A DNA stretch of 64,000 nucleotides from Montifringilla adamsi (lineage: Eukaryota; Chordata; Aves; Passeriformes; Passeridae): contig JAGGNK010006448.1 in the NCBI GenBank assembly GCA_017590115.1, positions 8,542,099 to 8,606,098 on the forward strand, written 5' to 3'. This document shows, piece after piece, positions 49,063-61,600 of this stretch (positions are counted from its first letter, which is position 1; the number at the start of each line of letters is the position of its first letter). Under the pieces are notes generated by a model, which was not told the origin of the DNA, searched no databases, and saw nothing but the letters and a program-made list of their open reading frames with translations. The translations under genes were made by a program, and so were the position numbers.

Positions 49063-50741
49063 ACCCCTCTCAGAAATAAAAACATCTAAAATATACTATC
49101 ATGTTCTCCTTTATAATATAAAATGTGGACAAAATCACTGAGTTTAAACTTGAGAAATACTTTATTTCCCTTTTAACAAAAAATATATAAAACTGAAGTT
49201 CGTGAGCGTGATTAATCTTGCAAAAGCCACAATATTCCAAACTACAATTTACAGAAACTTTCTTTATACACTTATGGCTACAGATTTAGAGTTCAAATTT
49301 ATTTGTCCATTGTGAATGTCCATAAAATATTATTAGCTTACCATATGTTGCCATTTTTTTCTGAGGCATGAGCATAGCCATTGAAATAGCTAGTTTATGA
49401 TTCATTTATGCTGAAATATGCCCTTTTTTACTTAAATGGTTTATGATAAGTAAAGGACATTTTTACCTCTATCTCTTTCCACGAATTTTATCATGCTTCT
49501 TGTAGTTACCATCAGAAATTTCAAGAGATGATTAGTATTAAAACATAAAACTTTTTGTCTGCAAAGAAATGATTTTATAAAAAATAACTTTAATAGCAGA
49601 TAGAAGAGACTGATAATGGAGACATTTATTTCTGTAAAGTCTAAATTTTAATTAAAGCTACCACTTATCACAAGTTTTCCAGTATCTACCTTAATAACAT
49701 TTATCTAGTAGTATTAACATTGGTGTTGATGCTTAATAATGATGTTTCAGAGTTAAACAGTATGTTCAGAAGAAGACCTGCCTCTTTAAGACAGGATTTA
49801 ATGATCCATTATCCTGCATGAACTCAATCAAACCAATAGCACAAAGTAGGACAGAAAAAGGAATCTGGAAGACAAAATAAATTACAGAGGATTTTCTATA
49901 AAACCATATCCACTTATGCTCCATATGAAAAAAAGAATAATAGTACAGATTACATTAAAGCTTCTTTTCATTACACAGACAGCTATTTTTTAAAATTAAC
50001 TTTACCTCCCTAATTATCTTATGTTTCTCAAACATAAATATATGTAAGGGAAATCTGGTGCTAAACTGAAAAGCAATGTGTCATATAAATGCTACTACGA
50101 TGTGTCAATTTTCAAAGAAAATGCCACGAGATGTCAGTTTTAGGCATCAGTCTTTTATCTTTTCATCAACACACAGTAGTAAGTTTCAAAATAACTGATA
50201 TTAGAGATTTGCCATTCATTATACTGTATGCCCATTATGCTATTTATAAAGTCAAAGGAGTATGGGGCAGAAAAATGAAGGGCGACAGAAATTAATATTT
50301 GCAAACTGCACCAAACTTGGGACTATTTATAGAGTAGTGAGGTTTTTGCATTTGACTAAGACCAACCTGAACCATATTGAGCAACATTTACAAGGATGTT
50401 TTCAGTAATACATTAGTGCTAAAATATTTCTAAGAGTTGCTATTCTTAGAATAATTTTAGTTTAATTAAACAATTACTTAAATCTTTTTCTTCCTTTTGT
50501 ACGTTTGAAACATGTTTGCTTATGTGCTGTCATGTGGAATGATTTCAGTGTGCTTAAAATCTGTGACTCAGTAATGAAGTGTTGTATAGCCTCTGCAGTC
50601 AGCCTTTGTATAGGGGCAAAATTTACCTCATATATTTAAAGAATTATTAAATGCTGATGGCACAATGGAAATTAATTTCACATCAGGGCTTTTGGTGAAG
50701 ACATTGATATCAGGTCAAGAAGGAATTTTACGTTGTGAAAA

Positions 50742-50754
50742 TGACCTTTGACAC
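50742..50754 (-). promoter_or_regulatory. Candidate DR1 nuclear-receptor site
   Basis: TGACCTTTGACAC on the plus strand reads GTGTCAAAGGTCA on the minus strand. This matches the DR1 consensus AGGTCAAAGGTCA at 11 of 13 positions (HNF4, COUP-TF and RXR heterodimer type). A further AGGTCA half-site lies at 50712-50717 and GATA-like and SOX-like motifs at about 50762-50797. A single motif match can arise by chance; the cluster is suggestive only. Confidence 0.3.
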
Positions 50755-51439
50755 TGCAATATTATCTGCACTGGTTTATTATCAGAAATAAACAAAGCTG
50801 CCTCAGGCATCAGTGCAATCAATTACTGCTTCCTTATTCCAGACTGAGCTGCATTCTTCAATTTATTCTTTGCTTCTTGTTGTTGTGTTTGAAGAGGGAA
50901 TTATATTCTCCAGCATGATGTAGGATGTGTTTTACTTCTCTCAAAGATATATAATTTCTCAACTCAGAAGGCTTCACCTATAAACCATGCACATACATAC
51001 TCACACATTTTTTACGTGCATGTGTGAAGACATCTTTTTTAATATATCATTATAAAATAGGAATACTGCATATGAACAAACTTGCTTAGCTTTTTAATTT
51101 AATAGTAAAGTTGATGCTTCTTTATAATTTACTTTGTTGTAGAAACAGAGGGGTTTTTTTTTTCCTTTGAGGGACATTAAATTTTTGCCTTTCCACATAG
51201 ATAAAACCCACTTTAAATCTAACATGGAGATAATTTTATGACTTTTTTTCTCCACTCTTTTAAATTAATATGTTTATACTAAGTTCAGAAGTAGTATCTT
51301 ATGTAAAAAGCAGATTTCTCTAAATATATCTATATAAAATTTGTTATGCTTGTGCAGAAATTAAAATTAAAATTTACTTATTGGAGAATAAAAAACTATT
51401 GATAATTACATGGTTTCTATGTCCAAGAGAGCCTCATAT

Positions 51440-51725
51440 CACTGCAGAAACCTCCTTGATTCTTTCCTCTTTGTACTGTACTTTCAGTAAGTCGAAGTCC
51501 TGCACAAGGACAGACCAGCCATTGTGAGAATTCTTCCAGTTGCTTATAGAACATTTCATTCTTCTTCTTGGCTGAGTGGTCTATAACAGGTTCCTATCAG
51601 GATATTTGCCTTGTTGGTCTTCCCCCTGACTCTTACCCATAAGCACTCAACGCTCTCATCACTGCCATTGAACTCTAGACACTCAAATGTTAGTAGTTGT
51701 ATCATCAGTTATATGGAATCACAGT
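51440..51725 (-). mobile_element. CR1 LINE fragment, internal 3' part, antisense
   Basis: On the plus strand 'aacaggttcctatcaggata' (about 51584), 'ttgccttgttggtcttcccc' (51607) and 'tcttacccataagcactcaa' (51632) match the antisense of the late ORF2/3' region of CR1. That region lies further from the 3' end than the other antisense copies cover. Both ends are truncated, so boundaries are soft. Confidence 0.72.
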
Positions 51726-54319
51726 CTAGGATGTGTGTATCTCACTAATTTCATTAAGCTAATAGGGAAATTAAAAAATAATTCTTGTCGTCAGTGCAAA
51801 AATGGATACACGTAAACCTCCACCTATAAGTTTCAGCATTGGATATGCTGAAAACTAGAGAAAAATAAATTTTATTAGTGAACATAGATGAGAACAGCAA
51901 ATGCAGAGCTAGTTCAAAGCAAGGTTTAGTTTATGTCCTTTTTTTTCTCATCCTCTGAAACTTGCAGGGCATTACAGGATAGTTCTGTTTTTGACAAAGT
52001 TTAAACCAATGTCTACTCATTGAAGATGAGCTTTTATAAAGATCTGTAGCAAAGCAAACATTCATAGCTGCTCCAGGCATGTTTTCTGTGTCTATGACAA
52101 ATACTGTAAACAAGAAATAGAATGCATTCCAGATTGCTTATGAAGAGTGATGACATCGACCAACTCCTAACCACTCTTTCTTTAAAACAGCTTGTAAATA
52201 TCAAATAGGATTGCCAAAATCATTCAGCAGTAAAATGTTTTTATTAGTACTTATAGAGGTCCAAATTGCTTCAATTCCCCAGAGGAAAAAAAAAAAGAAA
52301 GCGGCATTACATTCTAAGTGGAATGAAGCATATTTGTGGATAATATACAAAACTGAAAATCAGGAAGTGCCACACAAAGTACCATGCACACAAGTTTGAA
52401 TCCATAATTTTATCTCATGGTAACAGATATAAAGGAATAAAACATGAGTGATAATAATTTTTTAAATTAAAACAATATATTTGTGCTAGCTGACCAGGAA
52501 GTTTTAATTTCATATTAAAAAGACAACAAAAAAGACTTGGGAAGATATATATTTTTTTCCAATATATAATACACTTACTATTAGCATATATAGATTAATA
52601 CTGACAAAGCCTATTCTTTGTAGCAGAAAAATAAGCCACAACATTATTAAGTTTGGTAAGAGCATTTAGAATGCTTTGTAATCTTTGTGATGTTTGGATT
52701 TTATTTTCAGATAATTCCATTCCGCATTCTAGGGCTTATTTTTACTTTTCATAAATCTAAAGGGACTAAATCAAGATTTAGATTTAAATGTTATGAATCA
52801 TGCAAATTTTTCCTTCTATAAGACAAATAATTTCTACTATGTCTAGCATTCTATTATGCTTTATTTAGGTGATATTTCTTAGTAATGTGTAAAACTGTGG
52901 TTCATAAGACTACAGAATTATGAAGCATTTAGCTTCCTTAAAAAAAACCCAAAATTATTTGCATACAATATTTAAATCTAAGGAATACCTTAAATAAAAA
53001 TCATATTCTGATTGATAGCATCATTATTCAGTTTAAGCTGTTTAAATGCCCAAAGTTATCAACTCCTCATGATGTTTGCTGTACAAACCTACTCTAATGG
53101 ATCATTTATATCTCTAAAATAATGGTCAGTATTGCCAAATATATGTGAATATACCCCTTCTTCAAAAATATAACAATAGAGGCTGACATGAAATACCACT
53201 TTTTAGATGTTGAGAATCTGATGACTTTATCCACAACACACTGTACAGTGCCTCCGTTACTAACAAAGCAATCTGGGAACGATTGAGAAATCTGTTAAAG
53301 CAAGGCTGATTAATTGAAATATGTGGCAATAAATGTCCCTGTTGCATTGCAATCATGCTGTTCTATATTACATAAAAGATTATTTCCAAATAATCTCTGT
53401 GTTATAGGCCTACATTTAGTATGTAATATCCATTATGAACTTTTGTTATACACTGGAGAGTTCTACAGAGTGCTGAAATTTTAAAGGAAAAAATATAATA
53501 TTGCCTTTTTTCCCTAAGAGAAATAATTTATTAGTTGCAAAGTGTTCAGTGGAAAAATATTCTGATCTGAAAGATAAACTGAGATTAGTACCTAGAGATG
53601 AAAATATCCAGAAGTGAAGCTAACAGTGGGTCACTTAAAATGCAAGAACCCAGACATTGCTTCAGCTATGGGTCATGTGAAGGAATATGCTTCTTTATCA
53701 AACTCAGTTGTTGCAGGACTCAAGTGATATCTATGAAGGATGTCTAAAATCACCATTTGAGTCTTGGTTTTGTTTAAACCATGCAAAACAAATTAGTTCC
53801 AGTATATAGTACCACTGTGGCCAGCAGCTGATCATGGCCTTTGCACTAGTTTTGCAACCCCTCAGGGCTGAAACTGGTTATGTGGAATCTGTGTTAGCTT
53901 TTTTTTTTACCTGACTTCTGCTTTGTTTTACTTAGTTAATTTGCTACAACATTTTTTTTTTCTGACAGATATTTATAGCTAATTTGTTTTCCATATAATT
54001 GAGTGCTAAAACCATGGTTTTGTACAGAAAGGAGAAAATGGGCCAGCATTTCACACTAAATTAAATGAGACTCGGGCCACATAGATTGTATTTTAGGCTT
54101 GTTTTTTATCTATGAAAATGTGAACAGTAGGTAAAGATGAATAAGTTAAACTTCAGCTGTGGGATATTCTCTACGAAACAAAAATGTTGGCTGGAGGCTG
54201 TGAAAGCAAATCAGAAGAGAAGACCCCAGACTCCCCAAAGATGATTGGATGAGCAGTAGTGCCATCAGGAAATCAGGTGACCTATAGAGAATATAAAACC
54301 CAGTAACAATCAACAGCCT
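51726..54319. other. AT-rich unique sequence without genes
   Basis: There is no gene and no recognised element. Open frames are under 70 codons. Small A-runs (52286-52298) and T-runs (about 53900 and 53951) are present. Confidence 0.5.
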
Positions 54320-54605
54320 GGGTCCCTCTTCATAGGCACCCATCTTGACCTCTCACCACTACTGCATATTAAGTCATCCTCTAAGTCTCCTCCAGGCTGA
54401 ACAAGGCAAGTGATCTCAGCTATTCCTCATATGGGTTCCTTTCTGGACCCCTCACCATCTTCACAGAACTCTTTTGGATAGTCCCCAGAAGCTTTATGTC
54501 ATTGTTATATTGTAGCATCCAAAAACAGCTCACTGGACTCAAGGTGAGGCTGCACCCGTGAGTGGAGAGTGGTACAATCACCTCCTTCGGCTGGCAATGT
54601 TAGAA
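54320..54605 (-). mobile_element. CR1 LINE fragment, 3' region, antisense
   Basis: The plus strand has 'cattaagtcatcct-like' text (about 54365), 'ctcctccaggctgaacaagg' (about 54388), 'tcagctattcctcatatggg' (54416) and 'acagaactcttttggatagt' (54463). 'agaagctttatgtcattgtt' (54487) and 'gactcaaggtgaggctgcac' (54535) follow. These match the antisense CR1 segment around the 'lead-in to the capsid-less' 3' UTR end of ORF2. The 3' tail is missing and the start is uncertain. Confidence 0.8.
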
Positions 54606-54689
54606 GTGCTTGCTTTATATGTGAGGAATGTTTGCTGTTCATCCATAAAGATGATAGAGTAAAATAAATAAATCCAATAAGTACTGACA

Positions 54690-54995
54690 TGCATATATTC
54701 CACCCACCCAAACACACACCCTCTTGCCCTGCCTTGGGAGTTTCCTCCTGCAGAAGACATGGCTATTCCAGATTTGTGTGCCTCCTGCTGCTTTTGATCC
54801 TATGCCACACCCACCATTGAGGAGGTGCCCTGAAGGTGCCTCCACACCCCGATGTGCGGTCCCTGCATGCTGCCCCTGCACTGCCAGACTCCTGTCAGGT
54901 GAGGCTGCTCCAGGTGTCCCATGGGGGAGCTGCACTGCTTGGCTGCAGTCAGGATCTCATGGCCTTCTCTGTGAAAGCAGAATTTTTCCTAATCA
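54690..54995. other. GC-rich patch of unknown nature
   Basis: About 300 bases are clearly richer in G and C than the surroundings, especially 54780-54950, with overlapping open frames of about 100 codons on both strands (54639-54935 minus; 54724-55029 and 54836-55153 plus). None shows a recognisable domain, and no flanking splice pair stands out. Its 'gctgctccaggtgtcccatg' phrase recalls LTR or CR1 text but does not extend. It may be an unrecognised repeat piece or a decayed CpG-island-like segment. Confidence 0.4.
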
Positions 54996-56108
54996 TACAA
55001 GTTCTACCAGATTTTTTGTCCAGCTCTAAAGGGGCATTTCTAGACAAAACCATAAAAAAAGAAAACAGTTCTATACAGAACCACCCCCAACACTTCAGCT
55101 TTTTGATTCCTAAAACAAGAATTGAAAATAAATTGCTTGAAGCATATTCTTGACTTCAATTCAGACCTTAAGAAAAATTGCCTGCTACCAACTTCAGTTC
55201 ATTAATCATCAGGCAATTTTCTCTGTAAATAGCAGGCAATAGCAGGTAGATGATGTTTAACTTGCTTTAGTAAAAATAGAATATATAACTTGGGTGAAAA
55301 TAAAAGTACCTTTTTCTTCATTCCTGGCTACTGTGGCACTAATGATTTAGATCTAGAAATCATCTTCATTTAAGTTACCAGAGACTTCAGCTGAAAATAA
55401 AAGACATTGAAACAACCCTTATTAAATTAATTTAGCTTTTTCTTTTTTTGCATATTGTCTACAAATGTAAATTATGTCTTGAAATGTGGGAGACTGGATT
55501 GCAGTTAGAAAGGTTAATGCTCAAGGGCATGAAATAGTTCTTACAATTTGAAATCTATTTGCAGTTATTCAGGAACTAATTTGGGAAAATAATGTCTAGC
55601 CTGTGACTAGTCACTGGTTGTGTTTAATGTTAATGGTTTGCTGTTGGGACTATTTAAATGGTCACCTTTCACATAATATTGTCTTTGTTCTCTGATGGAA
55701 GCCTTTAATCTTTAGAAATGAAAAAAAAAAAAAGAATCAAAGAACCTTTGGGACTTGAAGTGGTTGGACTAGGAAGTGATACCTATGTAATAAACACTGA
55801 TTGCAAGAGATTATGCTCTGCCAGGAAGTTTAGAAAATTTAATAATATTTACTTGTATTCTCTCTTGTCCTATCACAAACCAAACTATATTTTCTATAGC
55901 TACCTAAATTATTGTCAAAATTAAATACAACTATGTTCCGTTCTGATTGATAAAGAACAAATAAGAGAGATTTTGTGACTACATATATTTTTTTCATTCA
56001 TGGAGTACGTTTAGGTTGTTCTGACCTTTAATTCATATTAAAAAAATACACAAACAAGGTTGTATTTAAAAAAAAATCATTATAGAAACTATTATGGTTG
56101 ACATAAAA
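54996..56108. other. AT-rich spacer
   Basis: There is no gene or recognised element. There is an A-run at 55719-55733 and an AT-rich region at 55820-56060. Confidence 0.5.
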
Positions 56109-56430
56109 ATCATAAAATCCTAGAATTACTTGGGTTGGAAAAGACCTTAAAGATCATCTAATTCCAAACCCCCTGCCATGAGCAGCATACTTTCCACCAC
56201 ACTAGATTGCTCAGAGATCCATCCAACCTGGTTTCATCCTGCTTTGAGAAATGGGGCATCCACAACTTTTCTGGGTGACCAGTTCCAATGTCTCACCATC
56301 ATCACAATAAATATTTTTTTCCTAATACCTAATCGAAACTTGCTCTCTCAAAAGCCATTCCACTCCTTCTCCTGTTACAACTTGCTCTTGTAAATAGTCT
56401 CTCTCCATCTTTCTTGTAGGGCTCTCTATG
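56109..56430 (-). mobile_element. CR1 LINE 3' end, antisense
   Basis: It begins on the plus strand with a worn reversed tail 'atcataaaatcctagaatta' (56109), then 'ttgggttggaaaagacctta' (56130) and 'gatcatctaattccaa' (56152). 'ccatccaacctggtttc' (about 56219) and 'atggggcatccacaactttt' (56250) follow, and it ends near 'ttcttgtagggctctctatg' (56411-56430). The tail fixes the orientation and 3' boundary. It is 5'-truncated and non-coding; the 71-codon plus-strand frame inside is antisense LINE. Confidence 0.93.
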
Positions 56431-58544
56431 AACTCAATGGAAAAAATATTAATGATACCCCCACAAGATTAAGATTTTGCCCTTTTATATGTCTCATGGG
56501 CAGAAATGATACAGGAACACCAATGCCTTTTCACTTTTCACAGTGACATCTTCAAGTAAGTAGCATGTTTTTAAAAAATGTGGAGTTACAGTCAGACACA
56601 CACAGAACAATAAAATAATGCAAGGGAAATATCTGTGACTAACACTCCAGATTGAGCCTTAGAAAACTGGGTTATTACTTCTAATTTTGGCATAGGTTTC
56701 TTACCAAATGTTACTCAGTCCTCAAAGGCTGTGCTCACAGAAGGTCATACAGTTGTAATGTAATTTTTACCATTCTTCTGAAAAATACAACCTCAAATTA
56801 ATACCTGATCTCTTCCTGTGCTTACGACTAGACTTAACATTCAGAAGAGCTGTAGAAAATGTTGAGAAAAACACCTTTATTCCAAGACCTCTTTTCCTCA
56901 GGGAAAGGATTTGCATGTCTCACTCTGGTGAGGACTGTGGCAGTTGCTGCACTTTATCAGTGATGGAGGTATTTAATCTTAGAATTGATGGCAATGGAGA
57001 ACTAATTCTGACTAGGTACCTTGGCATTGCAGAAATACAAAAATAATTGGTTAAGTATTATAATTTAGTTAAAAGCTATTTTGAAATCCTTGTTGAATGT
57101 ATTTTGAATGCATTAGATTAAATTTTACTAGATAAAGAATTGGAGTACACTCAGATCTTCAGATTTGTTTGCATAGGAAAGAATTAACTTTTCACCCAAA
57201 GAATTAAAAGGAAGAGACTGTTTAAAGCTGTTGTTTTACTTTCTTGTCATGGGAATTGTGTATCATGTAAAATCACTGCTGTCTAGATATTCATTTAGGA
57301 ATCAGCATGAAATCCACATATGATACAAAACAAAGGTTTTCCAAATACTGGTGGCAAAAGTCTGCACAGGTCTTTGCAAGCAGAGACCTTTGCAAGAGCT
57401 GTTGGAATTACTAATCAATTCACGCTCTAAAAACAATCAGTATCTAAAAATTATTTAAATCAAATAGAAATACTTTCATAAATTTCCTAGCTAAACATAT
57501 GCAATTAGTTTCAATGAAAAAAAAAAACCCAAAACACTGCTAAATTAATTTTAATGAAGGGATTGCAGTAGCTAAAATGACATGACTGTATTGTCTGCTT
57601 AAACTAATCTGGCATTGAGTCCAAGGATTACAAAGTCAACATAACTTTCAGGACATTGTGCTTATTTAACCACATTGTTTGAATGACCTGCTTCAGAAGC
57701 AGCTAAGTAAAGATTTATTAGACAATTTCAACAAAGTATACAGAAATATCTCAAAGTATTGCTTACAAGCTTAAACGTGAAGAGAAGAAGCAAACACTTT
57801 CACAGACACTATCTTCACCTGAGGAAATTTTTAAATAATGGCTTCATGGCATTTTGGTATAAATTATGCCCTTGTGTGCTGTCAAACAATATTGATGATG
57901 TCTTTTTTTAACTTATGCTAAACTATTTTTGCCTTCTATACTGCTGAACTATTTTCTTTTCAGTCTGACTAAATGAATAGTGCATTTTATACATGAGTTT
58001 TTTGTATGTGAGTTATCATACTTGATATTGAAACACTGTGTCATTAATATAGTTTAGAGGCTGGTTTGTCCTTGGTTTTCTTGCTGCATAGCTGGTTTGT
58101 GGCAAAAAGAGAAAAGCTGTTTCTAAACTCTCTTCCCATTCAAAATAAAAGAAATATAATTACATAAAAATATTCTCTATTGTTTTAACATTTATTTTTT
58201 CTATCTTTTAAATTAAATTATTCTTTAAAGATTTTAAGAGAAATGTATGAAAATAACAAAATTAATATAAAAGACTTAAAGCAGTGTACTAAGAATTTGC
58301 ATTATAGCTCTTGCTTGATCTTCAGGCTCCTTGAAAAGCATGAATCACAAAAAGGATTTTAATCCAGACAGTGGCCTTTTACAATAAATGTATGACAACA
58401 TAATAGAGTCATCTTGAATCAAGAATAAAAACTACCTCAAAGCATTAAGGAAAACACTCCAAAATTTAATGTCAAGATCTCAGTCAAATAAAACATTTCA
58501 GCAGGTGGAGCTAGACTGTTGGTGGAAATGCAAAAACTGCTATT

Positions 58545-58584
58545 AATACTACAACTACTACCATTACTACTGCTGCTGTTGTTG
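58545..58584. repeat. Imperfect ACT/CTG trinucleotide patch
   Basis: ACT, ACA and CTG/TTG triplets run together. On the minus strand they give a serine- and asparagine-rich short frame (58437-58655) that is not a gene. Confidence 0.7.
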
Positions 58585-59699
58585 AGTGATAAAGATGTTT
58601 TAGGTGCTTTAATACAGGTAATATGGTGTTCTGGGAAAGTGGTGAAATGATCCAATCTGGGCCACTTGCATCCTATTTACTATATAAATTCTAGACTCTT
58701 ACTCCAAATAAAGTACTTAATCTTTCAGTTTCTTTTGAAAGAATTAGATTAGTGTTCATCACCCACTGGAGCTTTCTCGTTTACTAGCACAATATGCCAC
58801 ATTACAAAACACTGTTTTATGTTGCCTCTTCTGTCATTCGTATAACCACTGGTATGGCAACTACAGTGGCTTCTTATGCAGAAAAATAAACTGCAGTGCA
58901 ACTTCAGTGATATTCTTGATTGCATCTGAATGCAATGAAGGAATCCTCACCACAGGTTTTCCTAGAGTAATAAAAAATATATCAGGAACCAGCCATGATC
59001 TGATAAATACTTGACAAAAAAATCAGATCTTGGAACAAAATTTGGAAGGTCAGAACTGAGCAAGTCTAATCATCAAACTGGTTTGTTTATGTCTAACCAC
59101 AACACTTTATGATGTGGGCTCTATTGACAGTCTGACACTGTTGATCACTATCTTTTAATGCAAAGTGTAAATTTACCCAGAATTAAGATATTCAGATTCA
59201 GTGATGTATATGTCTCTCTTCTCCATCCCCATCTGTGCCACTACTATTTAACTAGATGGAACCTAGGAAAAGAACATAAAGGTGTTTTAAGGATCAATCT
59301 TAAAGTAGTTGTAAATAACACTCCACATATCAGGAAGCATTTTTTTATTCCAAATCCATGTCTCTGTCCAAAATTTGGTGCTATTTATTATTGTGCACTA
59401 TAATCTAGACCCAAGTGATATGACCACATGACACGTGCAATGTACTAAACACTTTTGACTATAATCCATTTGAATTAAGCCTTATGTGGCTAAAATGCAA
59501 AACCCATCACTTTAATAACTTTCTCACAACTAAATAAAAAACCGGAAAACAAATGAACAAAGAAAATCCCAAGCACCTGCTTGTAAAAGGAGAAAATTCA
59601 ACCCTACAGTCGGCCATCTCTAAGAATTTATGTAAGACATGTGAGACAGTCTTGGAAGTCACTACGAGGCCTACAGAACAAATAAAGCAGGCAAAGCAA

Positions 59700-59722
59700 C
59701 CAAAACCAAAACCAAAACCAAA
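59700..59722. repeat. (CCAAAA)n hexanucleotide run
   Basis: Nearly four CCAAAA units without mismatch. It is not the telomeric TTAGGG/CCCTAA motif. Confidence 0.9.
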
Positions 59723-60567
59723 CTTCTCCCAGCATTATGCCCTTTTCTCCCTTTGATTTCCAATACTGGCGGTGCATTTTTTTTCTGCTTGCATGGAATA
59801 CTCTCCAGTTCTCTTTTGCATCATTAACCTGCAGACTAGATTATATTGTTTATAGTCCTTCTACCCCCTCAAATCCATTATGATTAATAAAATTTCACAG
59901 TTTATTTCACACCTTTTGGGCTATCATATTTGAACAACACTCAAGATATTCTTAGGATACAGGAAAATGTAATAACATTAACACAACAGGGCCAAAATTA
60001 GGCAAATGAAGGGCATATAAGTTCTCTTATAGTTATGCATAGGAGAACTTCCCTCCTGTTACAGGCAAGCCAAACTTCTGACCATGATTTGGGACATTGT
60101 CAGATTTGTTACTCAGACAGCAGATATCTTCTAGAATTTTACTGCTTGTATTAAAATATTTACATGAGTAATGACTTAGTAGTGTCTAGCATCACATTCT
60201 TAAGGAAGATACAAGCTCAGAAATGCCATTGTATTACTTCTGGCCAGATTTTGTTATGTAGTTCTTGGTTTGAAAAATATTGGCGTCTAATTCTAGATCA
60301 CAATAATTTATAAATGTTAGCTCTTGTGACTGTGAAGGTTCTTTCAATATCCAAACCCATTTTAGTATTGAGCTACTGTGAGTAATGATTTCCAGATTTA
60401 TCTGCATTTATGTCACAGTTGTAAAGGTTGTTTTCTTGGAGTTAGTCTTATAACCGTCAAGTAACAGTCTCTTACCATCAAGTAACAAAAGAATTTCTGA
60501 ATCAGCATATTAAGTGCAATGTTCATAGGAAGTGACTATATAGTCATAGTCACAATTTCTTTCCAGC

Positions 60568-60610
60568 AACAATTAAAAAAAAAACAACTAAAACAAACAA
60601 ACAAACAAAC
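60568..60610. repeat. Poly(A) / (AAAC)n tract
   Basis: An A-run followed by AAAC units. Confidence 0.9.
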
Positions 60611-60774
60611 ATGGTTGAACCAATAGAATTGTGTCCCTTTTGTTCCACAATCTCACTATAAATTCCTATCCTTTGCTTACTTAGCTTTTGCTCTTACAAT
60701 TAAGACTATTTAATAGGAAGTTGTCATTCAGCATCTACAATTATAGGTGCAAATGCAAATACTGCTTATCTTTT

Positions 60775-60960
60775 TACACCTTACTTCCCACTCCTCCAAC
60801 CTGTCTAAACTTCATAACCAAATTTCCTCCTCCTCTCCCTCCCTTTTATCTCAATCAACTGATTTTCATCCCTAATTCTTCTCCCTTTTTGGCAGCAAAT
60901 ACAGGTTTCCTTTTCCCACATGCTAACATCTCCATCATTCTAGTTCTCCTACACTTCCCT
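60775..60960. repeat. Pyrimidine-rich tract
   Basis: The plus strand is dominated by C and T for almost 200 bases (for example 'cctcctcctctccctccc' at about 60826-60843), giving a polypurine minus strand. It lies in a longer T/C-biased region. It may be low complexity or a decayed repeat. Confidence 0.6.
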
Positions 60961-61529
60961 TTTGACCCTTAACATATTTTCATATACTCCCCTATTTTTT
61001 TCTGATATAAGCAGCCACAATTTTTTAAAAATAGCCCTAATCTACTTCTCATTTTCCTACCCATCATGAACAACTTTTCAATTTTTTTTTTACTTCCTAC
61101 ACTGTTTTAAACAGCTGCCTCTGCAAAGCAAAATATTTTCTTTCTGTTCAGTTGTTCGCGGTTTATTTTGGTTTTTTTACATCAGTGTTTTGTCTCTTGT
61201 TTAAATATCTGTCTTCTTGCTGCATTGTTGTCGATATAGAATAGTATAAATTAAGTCAGAATTGATAATTGGTAAAACTTCATGGTCTCCAATGTACATA
61301 CGTGTCACATAAATATAGAGTCTCTCAGCAGTACTGCTCCACAGTGCATTTTTCTACTGTTGTACTCTATTTGTAGAACTCAGGTTGCTGATTTTCTCAC
61401 TGACTTTCGTCTTTCCCTTCTATTTACCTCTTTGTTTCTATTGGCCACATTGGAATGTCTAAAGTACCTCCTAAACAATTAGTGCCCAAGGCAGATAATT
61501 TGATCACTAGTGATTTAGAAGAGCTATGG

Positions 61530-61600
61530 GGAAGCTGGCTAGCGCAGTCAGAAGTGCTTACCAGGAAAGGCTTTTCTGATCCTCATTTTCACTGGAAGTA
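61530..61600 (+). repeat. Possible tRNA-derived fragment (D-arm like)
   Basis: 'ggctagcgcagtcagaag' (61537-61554) resembles the D-arm of tRNA-Lys and other tRNA (GGCTAGCTCAGTCGGTAG). The would-be B-box region ('gatcctcat', 61578) is about 7 bases too close and mismatched. It is a weak candidate for an old SINE or tRNA relic. Confidence 0.25.

Larger units (their letters stand above)
46881..51439. other. AT-rich unique sequence without genes
   Basis: No gene is supportable; the longest frame is 84 codons (48831-49085, minus) and reads through an AAAC microsatellite. Simple repeats are the A/GAAA tract at 47375-47440 and the AAAC tract at 49020-49062. The stretch 50500-50950 is a candidate conserved element with a DR1-like motif. 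Confidence 0.5.
56431..61529. other. AT-rich unique sequence without genes
   Basis: About 5.1 kb without supportable genes; the longest frame is 94 codons (60688-60972) in a pyrimidine-rich stretch. Simple features are the trinucleotide patch at 58545-58584, the CCAAAA run at 59700-59722, the AAAC tract at 60568-60610 and the pyrimidine-rich stretch at 60775-60960. Confidence 0.5.

Noticed and set aside
59700..59722. CCAAAA repeat considered as interstitial telomeric sequence
   Set aside because: The unit is not CCCTAA/TTAGGG.
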